NCBI RefSeq assembly: GCF_000213175.1 | Contig: NW_009799179.1 | Span: forward strand, 2,618,792 to 2,682,791 | Source of the DNA: Neurospora tetrasperma FGSC 2508 | Lineage: Eukaryota; Ascomycota; Sordariomycetes; Sordariales; Sordariaceae | Reading direction: 5' to 3' | Length of the DNA: 64,000 bases | In this document: piece by piece, positions 22,401-33,749 of the stretch | How positions within the stretch are numbered: the first letter of the stretch is position 1 | Layout of the letters: every line of letters starts with the position of its first letter | Notes under the pieces: generated by a model | The model's database searches: none | Told to the model about the DNA's origin: nothing | The model's input: the letters and a program-made list of their open reading frames with translations, nothing else | Position numbers and translations under genes: made by a program

Positions 22401-23502
22401 CACCCGACAGCACCCCCGGAGCGCGGCAGCGCAACTAAACTGATACATGCTATACAGCGGGACTTCCATGGTTTGCTGAGCATTTTTACGAAATATCTTT
22501 TCACATCCGCGGTGAAAGCAGTTGCGGGGAAATATAAGGACCAAAGTCCCATCTGTTGGAGGGTGGAAAAATTTCCAGTACCGCGTCGAATCGCTGCCAA
22601 AAATCAAGACCGCCATCTCCCCCCAAATCAAGACCCAAGGACTGTGGCCGTCGAGTTTCTTCAGGGGAAATCCAGTCCATTCGTGTAATCGACTAAGCGC
22701 GTGTTTTGTGGCTGCCGTTCAGCTGTCTTTCATCCCGCATTTTCCCCAGACAAACCATCCTCCAAGGTTTCTGTTCTCGAAACCTTCCCTTCTCTTTATG
22801 TCCACTGTCAACCCACGACCAATTCACACCGTTTATAACGCGCCTCAATTCAAGGGTCAACTGATCTGCCGACCATCCATCGTCCTGGAAATAGAGACGC
22901 CGCCAGGAGGCCCAATACTTGATGCGAGTTGTGCGGGAGCAAACATCTTCGCAATAGACGGCTTGCATCTGATACTCGCCTCAGCCTGATTTCACTAACG
23001 TTTCCGCGGCCGGCTTCCCGACCGATCGGCCTCTCGAATCGCACCGGCAGTGGCTCGTCATTAGTGTGTGGAGATAGGCGGGGGACGCTTCTAAGCCTTC
23101 TAATTCTTTGCTTATTCGTTTCTGAACGCGGGGAGTGACCGTTGGGTGGGTGGGCTCGCTCCGGATCCTACTGGTTCGATGAAGCCAGCCTGCTTCTACA
23201 GCCGCAAGAGACTCAAGCCCACACGCGACACCCAGCTACCACCACACAGTCCCCAACCCCGCGGGATCTTGGGCATTCCTGCTTGCTCTGCCGCTTTCTG
23301 CACTTGCAGCAGTCTTGCTTTCAGAAGTCAAGCCACGTGCGGTCCAACACATTCCAAATCGGGTTTCCGAGCCTGGGTTGTGAAGATTGCTACGCCGTCT
23401 CTCAGCCCAAACACAGGTCTGAAGCCAAAGACACGGCTTGGCCAATTAATCTATCCCTGTTCCTCAATCCACTTAAGATATTTTCGCCTCCCCTCCTTCA
23501 CC
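19487..23502. other. Intergenic between monooxygenase and receptor genes
   Basis: 4 kb with no convincing gene. Words found are TACCTCTA at 19941, 21273 and 22359, and TAGAGGTA at 20327. A stretch near 21363-21610 reads like coding sequence broken across two frames, but I cannot name a family. The last kilobase should be the promoter and leader of the receptor gene. An in-frame upstream extension of its exon 1 exists from 23146, but it lacks protein-like composition. Confidence 0.4.
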
Positions 23503-25840
23503 ATGGACGAGTTCACCGGCACCACCCAGGCTCAGGTCGAACAACCGCCTGTGGAATACAGTCAAGGCTACATGAATCTCACACAGACACAGCGGAACAC
23601 CATCGAGCATGTCGAGAGGATTGGCGCCTCTCTTAGCTTGCTTGGGGTGTTCCTGATATTCATCGCCTATGGCCTCTTCAAGCGAGTTCGGACAGTACCC
23701 AACACTTTCATCCTCTTTGCGTCTATCGCCAATGTCGGGGCTAGCACGGCATGCTTTATCGGCTATGCGGGTATCGTGGCCGGCGAGAACTCGGCGCTCT
23801 GCCACACGCAGGCGTTTCTTCTTGAGATGTAAGTGAACTTGTGGTGAGATTTATCTGAGATGGACAACATGTTAACACACTTCTCCCCAGGTTCATGCAA
23901 TCAGACCCGTGGTGGTCACTTGCCATGGCAATAAATGTCTTTCTGGTTTTCTTCTTCGCCCTAAACCCCAACGCTTTTCGCGACTACCTCTGGTTGTATT
24001 GCCTGGTGTGCTATGGACTTCCTTCGGTTCCGGCAATCGTCCTCCTTGCTCACAGTCCTGCTACCACTCGCTACTATGGAAATGCCACGGTATGGATCCC
24101 AACCCTTGTGAAGGCAGTTTATTCACGAGATGCTGACTCTCTTGGCAGTTGTGGTGCTGGATAGCCGACACATGGAATCCTCTGCGGATTTACACCTACT
24201 ATTTACCTATTTGGACGTGCATCTTTCTCTCCGGACTGGTATACCTCGCCGTGGGCTATCAAGTGTTTCATCAGCGTAATCAGCTACGGAATTTGACATT
24301 CAGCAACCAAGGGAAAAACTACTCTGGATCTGAACACATAGAACTAGGCGAGAAGCACAGCTACGGTATCAGCGCTGGCCGGGATTCGCCATGCCCTACT
24401 GTCATTCCCATGGTCAGTTGCACTTTACTACTACCTTTACAGCATTGGCTTTCCACTTGGCTGTTTTGCTTCCTTCATCCACCTTCCCATGTAACACCAC
24501 GATATGGCACTACTGTCGTACCACTTCCCAAGCATGCACGATTTATGTCTACCCCTTGCTGACACTTCCTTGCCGCACGCACACAGGATCTCTCCAATCA
24601 TCCAGGCTGCTATGGCACCGTCACGACCCAAGTAGAAGTCAACATCTCCGACAACACCGACTTCCAACCGATGACCCCGACCTCACCGGCCCCGTCCATT
24701 ACCGAGGTCCCCCTTGCTACCCACCCCCCGGGTCAGAACAACGGTATCCACCCTTGGGACTCCAACTACTCCTCGTCTTCCTCTTCCAGCGAGGACCACA
24801 TCGTCCCTCCCGCCGCCGTCTACGCCGGCTCTAGCTCCCCTCCCTTCGGTATCCACGTGCACCACGCAACCAACGAGACCACTCACAACGGGGTCCCAAA
24901 ATCCAGCCTCAAAAAAACCACCACATACATCTCCCAAGGGGACCGTCCCTACCACCACGGCCCCGGCTACGGCCACACGTACTCCTCCTACAACCGCACC
25001 TCGAACACTACCACCACGGGCACGCACCAGGTCCACGCCTCCTCCTCCGGCGGGCACCAATCCGCCTCACGCTTCCACACTCTCCGGTCCTCCCTCCGCC
25101 GTCCCTTTCGCAAATTCTGGGCCAAGCTCCACCGCCTCGACCCTATCAAGCTTGCCTATCTGCGGACTTCCTTCGTCTTTGCCATTTCCATCCTGGTCAC
25201 CTGGACGCCGTCCAGCATCAACCGGGTGCACTCGTTGCTCTACCCCAAAGATACCAGTTACCCGCTGAATCTGGCGAGCGCGGTGGTGTTGCCGCTGCAG
25301 GGGGTGTGGAACGCGGTGATCTTTGCGGCGACGACGTGGGTGGTGTTGAGGGAGGAGGTGGACGGGTTGTGGAAACGGAGTTCGTTGGGGAGGTGGTGGG
25401 AGAGGAGGAGACGAAGAGGAAGAGGAAGGACGACGACTACTAGCGAAGCACGTACTGCAGTTGTCAACATGATGATGATGGGTGGTGGTGGTGGTGGTGG
25501 ACATGGACATGGACAGAGAGGGGTTCGGCTGGGGAGTGATGGGTTGCCTTGTCCTCGTCCTCCTCCTCCTCTGTCTTCTACTACTGCTGCTGCTGCTGCT
25601 ACTGCTGCTACTACCAAAAAGTCTACGCAGGGGTATAAAGCGTGGAGAAACGGGAATGGAGGCTCGTATAACGGCTATGGTGTTCATTCGACGGTGATGA
25701 AGGATGATGATTTTCTGGAGACGAGGAGCCATTGTAGTGGCGGTGCTAGTGGTGGTGGTAAGAAGAAGAGCGGCAAGAAGGGGCCGATGGATCCCAATCG
25801 GTTGGGCACCGTGCGAGTCATTAGGGATGGCTCGTTATGA
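23503..25840 (+). CDS. gpr-1: cAMP receptor-like seven-TM protein (GPR-1-like)
   Basis: Four-exon model: 23503-23828, 23891-24089, 24149-24412 and 24587-25840; 680 aa in phase. It is a plasma-membrane G-protein-coupled receptor of the Dictyostelium cAMP receptor-like class. Seven hydrophobic spans are visible: IGASLSLLGVFLIFIAYGLF, then the TFILFASI, LLEMFMQSDPWWSLAMAIN, LWLYCLVCYGLPS and YLPIWTCIFLSGLVYL segments. After a very long Ser/Thr/Pro/His-rich third cytoplasmic loop come LRTSFVFAISILVTWTPSSINR and LNLASAVVLPLQGVWN. The C-terminal tail is basic, with runs of Gly, Pro and Ala/Thr coded by triplet repeats. The ATG at 23503 has a good context (CACCATGG). The symbol follows N. crassa gpr-1, reported to be needed for female sexual development. 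I assign it from family plus remembered gene order, so the symbol is less sure than the family. Confidence 0.88.
25481..25613 (+). repeat. Triplet-repeat tracts in the receptor tail
   Basis: (GGT)n at 25481-25500 codes for Gly. A CCTCCT-type run and GCT/ACT-type triplets at about 25555-25613 code for Pro and Ala/Thr. They lie inside the last exon and keep the frame. Such tracts are prone to length polymorphism. Confidence 0.8.
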
Positions 25841-27852
25841 TTGTGTCTTTAACCTACTTTTCATGTTTTTCTTGCTTTTTTCTTACTCCTTTTGTTTTCT
25901 TCTTCTTGCTCTTTTTTCCTTTTTCTTTTCTCCCCTCGGTGTGTATCTGGTTTCGGAATTCGGTCTCATGGTCTGTGTCGTATAATGATGGGAAAAAAAT
26001 TCGGTCTGGTCTAATGTGTGTCGACTTTGCTTTCCGTGGCTCGTCCATGTTGCAGGCGTTTTGGCTTTGCCTTTACTCGTGGTCGGTTGGTTATTGGCGT
26101 CTATTTCTCTTTTCGCTGATACCAAGGGAATTTACCTCTAATGAAAGGTACGGGATGAAGAGAACATGGAGAATTATGGTGAATGGGATATACCATTGAG
26201 TCACCCTTTGGTTGCTTGGCCCCAGGGAAAGGAAGCCATAGCAGGCTTAAAGTAGGTACCTTAGTCTACCTCTACGTACGATAGTGTCTATGTAAAATAT
26301 TGTAACCTTGTGACTACCTATTACAATGAGCTACCAGTCTAACTAATGCAACTACGTGATGTGACAAACGCGACTTGGGATGAAAGGAGTGTGAGATCAC
26401 TTGAAGTCAACCGGCATATCGAGGAAAGCTGGGGATAGATCTGATGACATTGTCAAGAGCCTCGCACAACGTCCAAAATATTTTCCAATATCAAGGAGGA
26501 GCGGTTGTAGATGACCTAAAAAGCCTATTAGGGTGTCGGAAAATAGTTGATACGTGTCAAGAATGCCTGGAGGTACCTACCTACCAAGGAAGTTTATATG
26601 CCGCGAGTATGACCGATTTACATAGGGAAGACCTTTAGTTGGCCTGAAACCGTTCCGAAAAGGATAGTGTACTGTTATAGATCCAGGGCTTCCCGGCTGG
26701 GAAGGGGGTGTGTCCATGACCAAGATACCTAGGATAAGAAGGAGACGACGACGGTCAGTTGAGTCTGTTTTCTTACAAGTTTCCTTCACTAGGGTGAAGG
26801 CGAACATCTGATCTCGAAAATTCGGCATAGCTTTCAGGACTGGTGTCCTACGAATAGGAAGCAGACAAGAGTTACCACTACCTGAGAATAGGTAGGAATG
26901 AACTACTAGGTACTTGAGCCGTTTGGTTGCTTTTGGAGGGAATGGCTATTGCAGTTGTTTCCGTCGATAATAGCGATGTAGACTAAAGAGTTAGGGGGAA
27001 GAGGAACTAACCTTCTTCCAAGACATCGAGAATTTTCAAGCATCAGACACGATCTGGATCTATGAAGTTGCTATCATGGAATATCAGGGACTCGCAATTT
27101 TACTCCTATAATCAGCGTAGCTTCCTTGGTAGAGGAACATCGTTTGGGCTTATTGTCCATAAGAAGGACAACCCAGCATCTTACCAGACCTCTACAAATC
27201 GCATTATGCCACAATGGCAGGTACAACCCAGCACCTTGCTTTTCACGCTGCCATTTGCGAGCACGCATGCATCTATTACGACGAGGAGGATGACTTTCGA
27301 GTTCTACATTTTTGTCCCTTGATACCTTTAGCGATTTTGAGTTCAACGAGTGGCGCGCTACATATACCTGAACACCATTTAAAATATCACCGGATTATTT
27401 GTTTGGGAAGACATGGGAAAGATATAACTTTCCCGTGGACTTGGAATTTTCAGCGACAAGTTAGAAATAATTAGAAACCCGAAACTACCCACTAAAACGA
27501 CTAGTATTATATAATAGGTCGTAGGTAGTGGAACAGAGCACGTTTAGGAATGTGGATAGGGGAGGGTACGGGGAAGCCTTCGCAACCTTAATATAGAGAC
27601 AGCGGTCGAGATACCTCTAACAATGGATGTGACGAGGCAAGTGAAAACCACCTTATACTGTACGTAAATATAGGTAGGGAGATTGATATTAGAGGTACGA
27701 GAGAAAAAAAGTGATTTTGAGCCCAATCTCGGCAGATTCAATATCCTCCCTATCGCGTAATATGCTGTTCGTCCATTATGCCTCTGCAAACAAACACCAG
27801 GCCTCCGAAAATGAACATAATGCCTCTAGTCCACCTAAAACCCCCTCAAAAT
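25841..27852. other. Convergent intergenic region
   Basis: Shared 3' flank of the receptor gene (+) and the DUF3669 gene (-). The start is strongly T/C-rich (25850-25950), as in a 3' UTR. It contains TACCTCTA at 26133, 26267 and 27612, TAGAGGTA at 27690, and AGGTACCT at 26254 and 26571. No gene was seen. Confidence 0.45.
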
Positions 27853-29136
27853 TCACGCATTGGCGCCTTCACGGCGGGTCATCCGCTCCTTCTCCAACTC
27901 AACAATGCCCAGTACAAACTTCCTAGGCAACGCCAGGATCTCGCCGCCCAACTCCTTATCGTTCTCGAGGGCCTGTTCCAGAATGGTCGTCGAGTTTTCG
28001 AGGTAACTGACCGTGAATGCCTTCCAGGCCTGCTTCTCCGCCTCGGATTCCTTGAGCGGCTTAGGAAAGTACGGGTCATTGAGTTTGACCGCTTCCACGG
28101 CCAAAGCAACCCCGGCATCATTGGAGGTGATGTTCCTCACCTGGTTGAAGTCCAGGACCCACATCTCTGTCTCCCGACAGAAGAAGTCTTCGAGGCCGCG
28201 GTAGGTGGAGGGACCGACGTACTGCGCCTCGGCATCGTCCTCGATGTTGTCGAGGTCATCTTCGAGGGTGGCTTTCTTGGTTGAGCTGCTGCCCAACACA
28301 AACTCGACGTCGCGGGCGTCAGTCTTCGCCCCCCAGTGCATCACGGCAAGGGCAATGCCCATTCTACGGGCAAGTTCCTCAATGTCGAGATTAAGCTCGA
28401 TGAGCTGGTTGAGGTGCAGCTTGAGGTTCCGAAGGGAGAAGAACATGCTGCTGCTCTTGCCGTTTGTCGAGCCGAGGTAGACCCGCACCAGGCAGTCGTT
28501 ATTGGCTGGGTTGGCCAGGGCCTTCTGCTTGCCTCGGGGAGCGCAGTACTTTTCGATGAGGAGATGGCGGGTGCTGCGGGGGAGGGGGAGGATGCGCTCG
28601 GCAATGAGGGCGTGGGTAGGAACGGTGCAGATGTTCTCTGCTGCTTTGGTGAGGCCGGGTTCCGCATCCCAAAACTCCGTGTTCTTGGGCGGCACAAATC
28701 CAAGCAACTTGGGCACCCGGACTTCTTCAACTTGGTACACCCTGTTAAGAAGGCGTGATATTTTACGATGCTGCTGGAAATCATTCCACAGCTCCTTGCT
28801 GTTGGGGTCCTTGGCAAGCTTGACGACGACTGATTTGCCCTCTTGGGCGAAGATGGCACCGCAGGCGCCGGCACCAATCTTCCGGTAGGGGCAAGGGGTG
28901 GTCGGGGCATGGTTCTCTTCCTCGGTGAAGAAAGAGGAAGGCGAGGTGGAGTGGAGGGAGAGGGCCAGGCGGAGACTTTTGTCGAGGACGGATTCCTCGT
29001 GGGAGCGCGTGGCTGGGAGGGGACTGGGAGCGCCTGGCAATTCGGACTCTTTCAAAATTTCGTTCATCGCCGAGGAGACATCGGGGGTCGAGGAGGAGGG
29101 GAGTAGAGGCAGGCTGCGTTGAAATTGAAGAGGCAT
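27853..29136 (-). CDS. DUF3669 protein kinase-like protein
   Basis: Single exon; 427 aa from the chosen ATG at 29136 (MPLQFQRSLPLLPSSS). The same frame runs open upstream to 29442, but that part has no domain and reads like leader. The body has a kinase-like fold: a Gly-rich loop GAGACG (residues 88-93), a VVVKLAK lysine (106), ALAVMHWGAKTD (about 263-273) in the place of the catalytic loop, and WVLDFNQVRNI (about 326-336) in the place of DFG. NDPYFPKP (about 353-360) and VRVYLG are marks I associate with fungal DUF3669 proteins. HRD is absent (HWG instead) and DFG is DFN, so real phosphotransfer is uncertain. An aminoglycoside-phosphotransferase-like or pseudokinase role is possible. There is no signal peptide. 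Confidence 0.82.
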   Translation of the reverse strand: MPLQFQRSLPLLPSSSTPDVSSAMNEILKESELPGAPSPLPATRSHEESVLDKSLRLALSLHSTSPSSFFTEEENHAPTTPCPYRKIGAGACGAIFAQEGKSVVVKLAKDPNSKELWNDFQQHRKISRLLNRVYQVEEVRVPKLLGFVPPKNTEFWDAEPGLTKAAENICTVPTHALIAERILPLPRSTRHLLIEKYCAPRGKQKALANPANNDCLVRVYLGSTNGKSSSMFFSLRNLKLHLNQLIELNLDIEELARRMGIALAVMHWGAKTDARDVEFVLGSSSTKKATLEDDLDNIEDDAEAQYVGPSTYRGLEDFFCRETEMWVLDFNQVRNITSNDAGVALAVEAVKLNDPYFPKPLKESEAEKQAWKAFTVSYLENSTTILEQALENDKELGGEILALPRKFVLGIVELEKERMTRREGANA

Positions 29137-30033
29137 ATTGTTGTAGACGAAAGGCGTATTAGTAGGCGACGATGTGTTGGTTAGTGACGAATTGGCTTCG
29201 AAAAGGTTATCAGAGACATCGAAGGAAGAAAACAAGGGAACGGGCGAAAGACAGAAGACGTGAAATTTTATAGACAGATTTCCCAGATTTCCAAACGCGT
29301 AGCTGTGTGGGCATGCAAGTCTTGATGTCCGTTTTTTCATGTACCTGCTGTGCATAAGGCACTGACCCTTCCCGAAACTTCCAAGACCACAAATCACTAC
29401 CAGCACATGGCTCAGAGACCACCTATAGAAGTTACACTTCATTCTACTTGGGAAGGTGAATCCGGCTTTTCATTTAAGGTAGGAGGTGTGAATAAAGGGG
29501 TTGAGGCAGGGATTGCTCCAAAAGCAGCGGGTAAAGGTGCAGTTGCTGGCTGGGTCCACCCACTTACACGCGATTGACCAATTACCGGTACTTCTTTCCC
29601 AAGGTTGTCCAATCATAGCACGAGGCCGGGAAATCATGAGCGAAGGAGCGCCGACAGTTGGGAATGAGCAGACTTTTCAGTTTGAAATCTTGAAAGACTG
29701 GGCAGCTCGCGGTCAAGGCATATACTTTCCTGCCTCAAGAATTCGAGAGGAAAGGATCATGGTCGATTATTTGAAAGAACAGCGATCAGTTTGAATTGAC
29801 GGCCCTGATTTGGCGAATGCCAGTGACAATACATAGAAATAGAAAGTACAAGACAAAAGGGGCTAAGAGCTGAAGCCTCCTCAGGTCCAGCGTTGTCCAG
29901 CCTTTGTTCTACCACCCAATCTACCAGATACAAATGGAAGATAACAGAGTTCACTCAAAAAAAAAAAANAAAAAAAAGAAATTAACTAAGACCTAAATAT
30001 GGTGCAAAGCCGGACACCGACACGCATACCCCA
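29137..30033. other. Intergenic with poly-A and an unread base
   Basis: Upstream of the DUF3669 gene and downstream of the dynamin-like gene. It contains an A-run at 29957-29977 interrupted by one ambiguous base (N at 29969). No gene was recognised. Confidence 0.45.
29957..29977. repeat. Poly-A with ambiguous base
   Basis: A-run of 21 positions in which base 29969 is N, probably a homopolymer sequencing uncertainty. Confidence 0.9.
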
Positions 30034-32490
30034 TCACTTGAAGATGTTCCGGAACGAAGAAGTGTGTCTCTTCATGGGATGGTCCGGGAGAGAGGGAGGG
30101 CTGACTCCATATTTGTCTTGATCAGTCTTCTGGTTTGTTTGTGACGTCCTCCCACCATCGTATAACGCATCTAACTGTCCATAATCGCTTTCTGCGATTT
30201 GCAGTTGTCGCGGTGGTACCGGAGGTGGCAACTGGGGCGGGCCCCGGGCCGTGGCCTCCACAACTGCATTGCTACGCGTATCCCCGGCTACATTGGGGGT
30301 ACTCTCAGGTAGTGGTCTTCGTCGAGGTGTGCTGGAAGACCTAGAGAATTGATCCGTAGCCGATTGCGGTTCGTCTTCGCCAGATGTGCCATCGGTGAGA
30401 TCACCATGTTCGTCTGGTTGCTAAGAGGATTGTCAGTCTGCTGCTACTGCGTTCCAAGGAGGCCGGGTCAATTATACCTCTCTGAGTTCCTTGCGCATCG
30501 CCAAACCGGTACAGGCATCTTTCGCCTCTTCAATGGCCTTCCGCTGTGCCGTCAAGGCTTGTCGTCGGTCCCTTGTCTCCTGATTCTCGGCAGCAATGGA
30601 TTGAACCACCTCACTGGTCATCGCCATGACTTCAGCAGGGTTAAAGATGCCATACATGCCTTGCAGAAGATGGCGCTCAACTACTTGCGTGATAACGTTC
30701 CGAATGAATGTTTTCGCAGACAGCTCATAGAAAATCAGCATCTTCTCCAAGATCTCCTCGGCTTCTGTGTAAGTTGCTCCGGTCTCAGCACCCTTGCTCT
30801 TCCAGGCCACCAGACGTTCTTGATATTCAGGATCGTAAGGCTGAACCTCGAGGTTCAGGTCTTGCAATAGATGTTTCAGTTCTCGGTTTGCTTCGTCCAT
30901 CAGCGCCTTCATATGAGAGTCCAGGAAGTGACGGCGCAAAGGCTCTCGCATGCGCTGGGGCCAGATATAATTGATGACCTCGCGGAGAAAATCGTTGCAG
31001 ACCGCTCCAACGTTATCCTTGTGCTCTTGTGCTAGTCTAGGCCAAGGCTCTGAATGGCTTTGGAATAGCATGTAAACCGCTCTAGGCGTGGAATCCATGG
31101 GAAATTCTGATCCTCGAATTTGATGTAGAAGTCGGCTGACCTCTAGACGGGCATATTCAGACTTGGAGTAGCTCGATGCTGATTGTTTATCGGCAGGAGA
31201 AGGATCACTGGAAGCAGAGAGCTTGAACTTGCGGCCGTCAGCTCGGATTCTGGCCGAAAACCGATCGTTTTCCTCGGCGGCACGTGCCCGAAGGTTTTGT
31301 GCCGGCGTTCCCTTTGGGTCTGCAGTTACACGAAAAAAAGTCTTCCTGGGTGGGTTTTTGTAGAAGCCGTGGGCTGCGGGGACAACGAGCTCATTGGAAA
31401 AATAAAACAGTTCAATGAGCTCTAAGCGCATTTCTTCGGGTGTGCTTTTGGCAGTGCCAAGCGACTTGAGTTCAGCATCACAATCATCCAAGGCCTTTTG
31501 AATCTGTCTGCGTAACGCGCTGACATGTCTCCCAATGTGCTGCTGAAGCTGGAGGCTTAACCTTTGCTTCAGAGCGCTGGCTCCGCACATGGACGCCGGA
31601 AGCGAGCTCCATTTGCCTTTGGAGAAGAAATCCCGTTCAGTCGACCGGCGTTGCTCCGCAGAAGGCCAGGGTTCTCCTTCTGTTCGCGGGCCAGGGTTCA
31701 GAAGGACGTACCAGCCCAAACGAAAATGGTTACGCCGGTCATTGTTCTTGACGAGCTCGATGAACTTGTCTTCAAGACCAATGGAGTCGGTAAGATCAGG
31801 CTTGGTGAGAACGCCGATGGTGCGGGTACCGTTAGGGTCGAAATGTCGAGCCTTGGTCAGTATGGGAGCCTGGACGTAATCGGAGTTCCCGCCAACGACG
31901 GCAAGAATGATGGTACGGGGACTCCGCATGTATCGATCGGAAAGCGCTTCGATGATACGGATGTCTTCAAGGGACTGGTCCTTGTTGGGATTCCGTACCA
32001 AACCAGGTAAATCGACAAGAGTCAACAGTGGCATATCCGGTCCTTTCTTCTCCACCACCAGAATGTCCCGTGCAGCAAACCGTCCTGGAACACCCTTTGG
32101 AGCAATGAGTTCTGCGGCTCCCATTACCGTAAGATCGAATGGGGAGCTACTGTTGACCAGACGACCAAACTCTAGCAGTTGTTGTTGCTCGCTAGAAGGG
32201 CGATTTCTGTCGGGAATGATGGAGACAGTGATGCTGGACTCGGGGGATCTGCGCAATCTGATTTCGGTAGCAAACCTCGTACAAGCGCCAGCTTCGCGGG
32301 GGAACGGGATTCCAGTGAGAGCTTCGAGGACAGAGCTTTTGCCAGCCGACTGGTCGCCGACGACCACTATCTGAGGCAATTTGACATTGTCGAGTTGGGC
32401 GTATTGCAGTTTCTCGAGCAGGTCAAGCAACTGTCCCTGTTCACCGGCCAGGTCTCGGGCATCGAAAGTTGATTCAAGGGAAGATGACAT
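30034..32490 (-). CDS. Dynamin-like GTPase (Mx/Vps1-type)
   Basis: Two-exon model: 32490-30478 and 30420-30034; 799 aa in phase. It is a large GTPase of the dynamin superfamily that would self-assemble and remodel or tether membranes, or act Mx-like. The GTPase motifs are complete: GDQSAGKS (residues 45-52), Thr in CTRF (about 71), DLPG (160-163) and TKPD (229-232). A middle/stalk region follows, then a GED-like segment (KTFIRNVITQVVERHLL...EDAKDACTGLAMRKELRE). There is no PH domain or mitochondrial targeting peptide. The second exon adds a Pro/Ser/Thr-rich tail of 128 aa with PPQLPPPVPPRQ. I start at ATG 32490 (MSSSLESTFDARDLAGEQ); an in-frame ATG 39 codons upstream gives a hydrophobic leader without family support. 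The cellular role is inferred from the family only. It is divergent from the CSC1-like gene. Confidence 0.9.
30421..30477 (-). other. 57-bp intron before the Pro-rich tail of the dynamin-like protein
   Basis: GTATAA donor and TCTTAG acceptor. Retention would add one Val and stop at once (GTA TAA), giving a 672-aa protein that lacks the tail. The spliced frame is supported by an open frame on both sides, ending at a natural stop at 30034. Confidence 0.7.
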
Positions 32491-32612
32491 GACCACCCGG
32501 AGAGCGCGAGACGAAAGAGATGTAGTGGATTTGATTGCTTGACTGTAATTATGGAGCGAGCAGAAGAAACACAAAATGTTGAACACTGAGAAACTTAAGC
32601 TTGACAACAGTC

Positions 32613-32639
32613 AAGAAGAAGAAGAAGAAGAAGAAGAAG
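32613..32639. repeat. (AAG)9 microsatellite
   Basis: Nine perfect AAG triplets (CTT on the transcribed strand of the dynamin-like gene), about 120 bp upstream of its chosen start. Confidence 0.9.
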
Positions 32640-33505
32640 TGATGTTTGACGACGAATGATACCGACCTGAGCACACTGGATGTCTCAATCAAGACTTTTG
32701 CCTATTCATGGCAGCATCAACGCGTGGGTAAACATGAAGAGAGTGCAATCTGAGCATGACTTGGTGACACTTGCCAAAGGACATGGTTTTAAGGTGTTAC
32801 GTATAAATCGTAGCCAGTGCAACCGCGGTGTTGGAGAGCTAGAGGTAGTAGGTAGTATGAAGCTGCGACCAATGCGCGACTGTCCGATACAGCATTTCTG
32901 CGGAATGGGCGAGTCGAGGGGAAAACATGGGCAATTCCATGAGTGCAGTGGCGACACAGAGAACATATGATAACGTTCAAACCTAACCGTCAAAGATGTT
33001 GTTGTGGTTCGGTTCGTTCGTTGCGAACTGACGGATCGATTAACTGTTCGGCGGAGCCTGCCGGGAGCTGTGGCTGTGCTGAAGCCCTGCAAGGCTGCCA
33101 CGCGTGGCTGATCATTCTTGGTCCACTTCTTCAGTTCGTTAGGCGGGTGCGGCGGGACTGAGTGCCCAACGGTGAGTGGATCACTAGGAAGCAACGTCAC
33201 CCCGCATGACGGCGCCCAGCCTCCAGTCGAACCCCCAGTTCACAGCGGTGTCGACCACTCACTGTCACGCCTTCCGCCTTGTCGTCTCCAGTTGATGCTG
33301 CCTTGTGCAGAACATGCCGGCGCTATCATGATGGAAAGTTAGCGCAGGACAACACAACCTGGCACCACTGCGGGCACCACTCTCACGCCTCCAGATCCGC
33401 AAAACGAACCCCCCGGCTGCACTGCTGCATGACCAAATTTCAAATCACACCCGACGGGCACCTATCTTAGGTTCAGTTGCGCCTCAGCCTGACAAGAAGA
33501 TCTTT

Positions 33506-33532
33506 TCCTCCTCCTCCTCCTCCTCCTCCTCC
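33506..33532. repeat. (TCC)9 microsatellite
   Basis: Nine TCC triplets in a longer pyrimidine-rich stretch (to about 33560) upstream of the CSC1-like gene, typical of fungal core promoters and leaders. Confidence 0.9.
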
Positions 33533-33568
33533 AGTCCTCCTTCTCCTCCTCTTCCTTCCTCGAATACG

Positions 33569-33644
33569 ATGTGGCTGTACTAGGGTGAACCACATCCCAA
33601 TGTCGCCCGCGTTTACACGACCACCCGATCCCACTTACGCCTAA
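33569..33644 (+). promoter_or_regulatory. Two short upstream ORFs before the CSC1-like gene
   Basis: ATG TGG CTG TAC TAG at 33569-33583 (4 codons) and a 14-codon ATG frame at 33600-33644 precede the main ATG at 33750. If the transcript start lies upstream of them, they could dampen translation. The transcript start is not known. Confidence 0.35.
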
Positions 33645-33749
33645 CCCGCCTGTTTACGCGAACCTCAAAGCACGAATCCGGAGGCTGAAACCGATATCCG
33701 ATCTAGCGCACGCTCCCGCCTGTGGCCGGCCACAGCACAGCGATCCGCC

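Larger units (their letters stand above)
32491..33749. other. Divergent promoter region, dynamin-like / CSC1-like
   Basis: 1.26 kb shared by two diverging genes. It carries an (AAG)9 tract in the presumed leader of the dynamin-like gene, a (TCC)9 tract upstream of the CSC1-like gene, one TAGAGGTA (32840-32847) and two short upstream ORFs before the CSC1-like start. No other gene was seen. Confidence 0.5.

Noticed and set aside
29136-29442. N-terminal extension of the DUF3669 protein by 102 codons
   Set aside because: The extra part has no domain and mixed hydrophobic/Ser composition; the downstream ATG gives a family-sized protein.
32490-32607. 39-codon upstream extension of the dynamin-like protein
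   Set aside because: It overlaps the leader region and reads as a hydrophobic non-conserved stretch; dynamin-like proteins normally begin close to the GTPase domain.
33480-33560. CRISPR-like or long tandem array
   Set aside because: It is only a TCC microsatellite with pyrimidine-rich flanks. No spacer-repeat pattern exists anywhere in the window.
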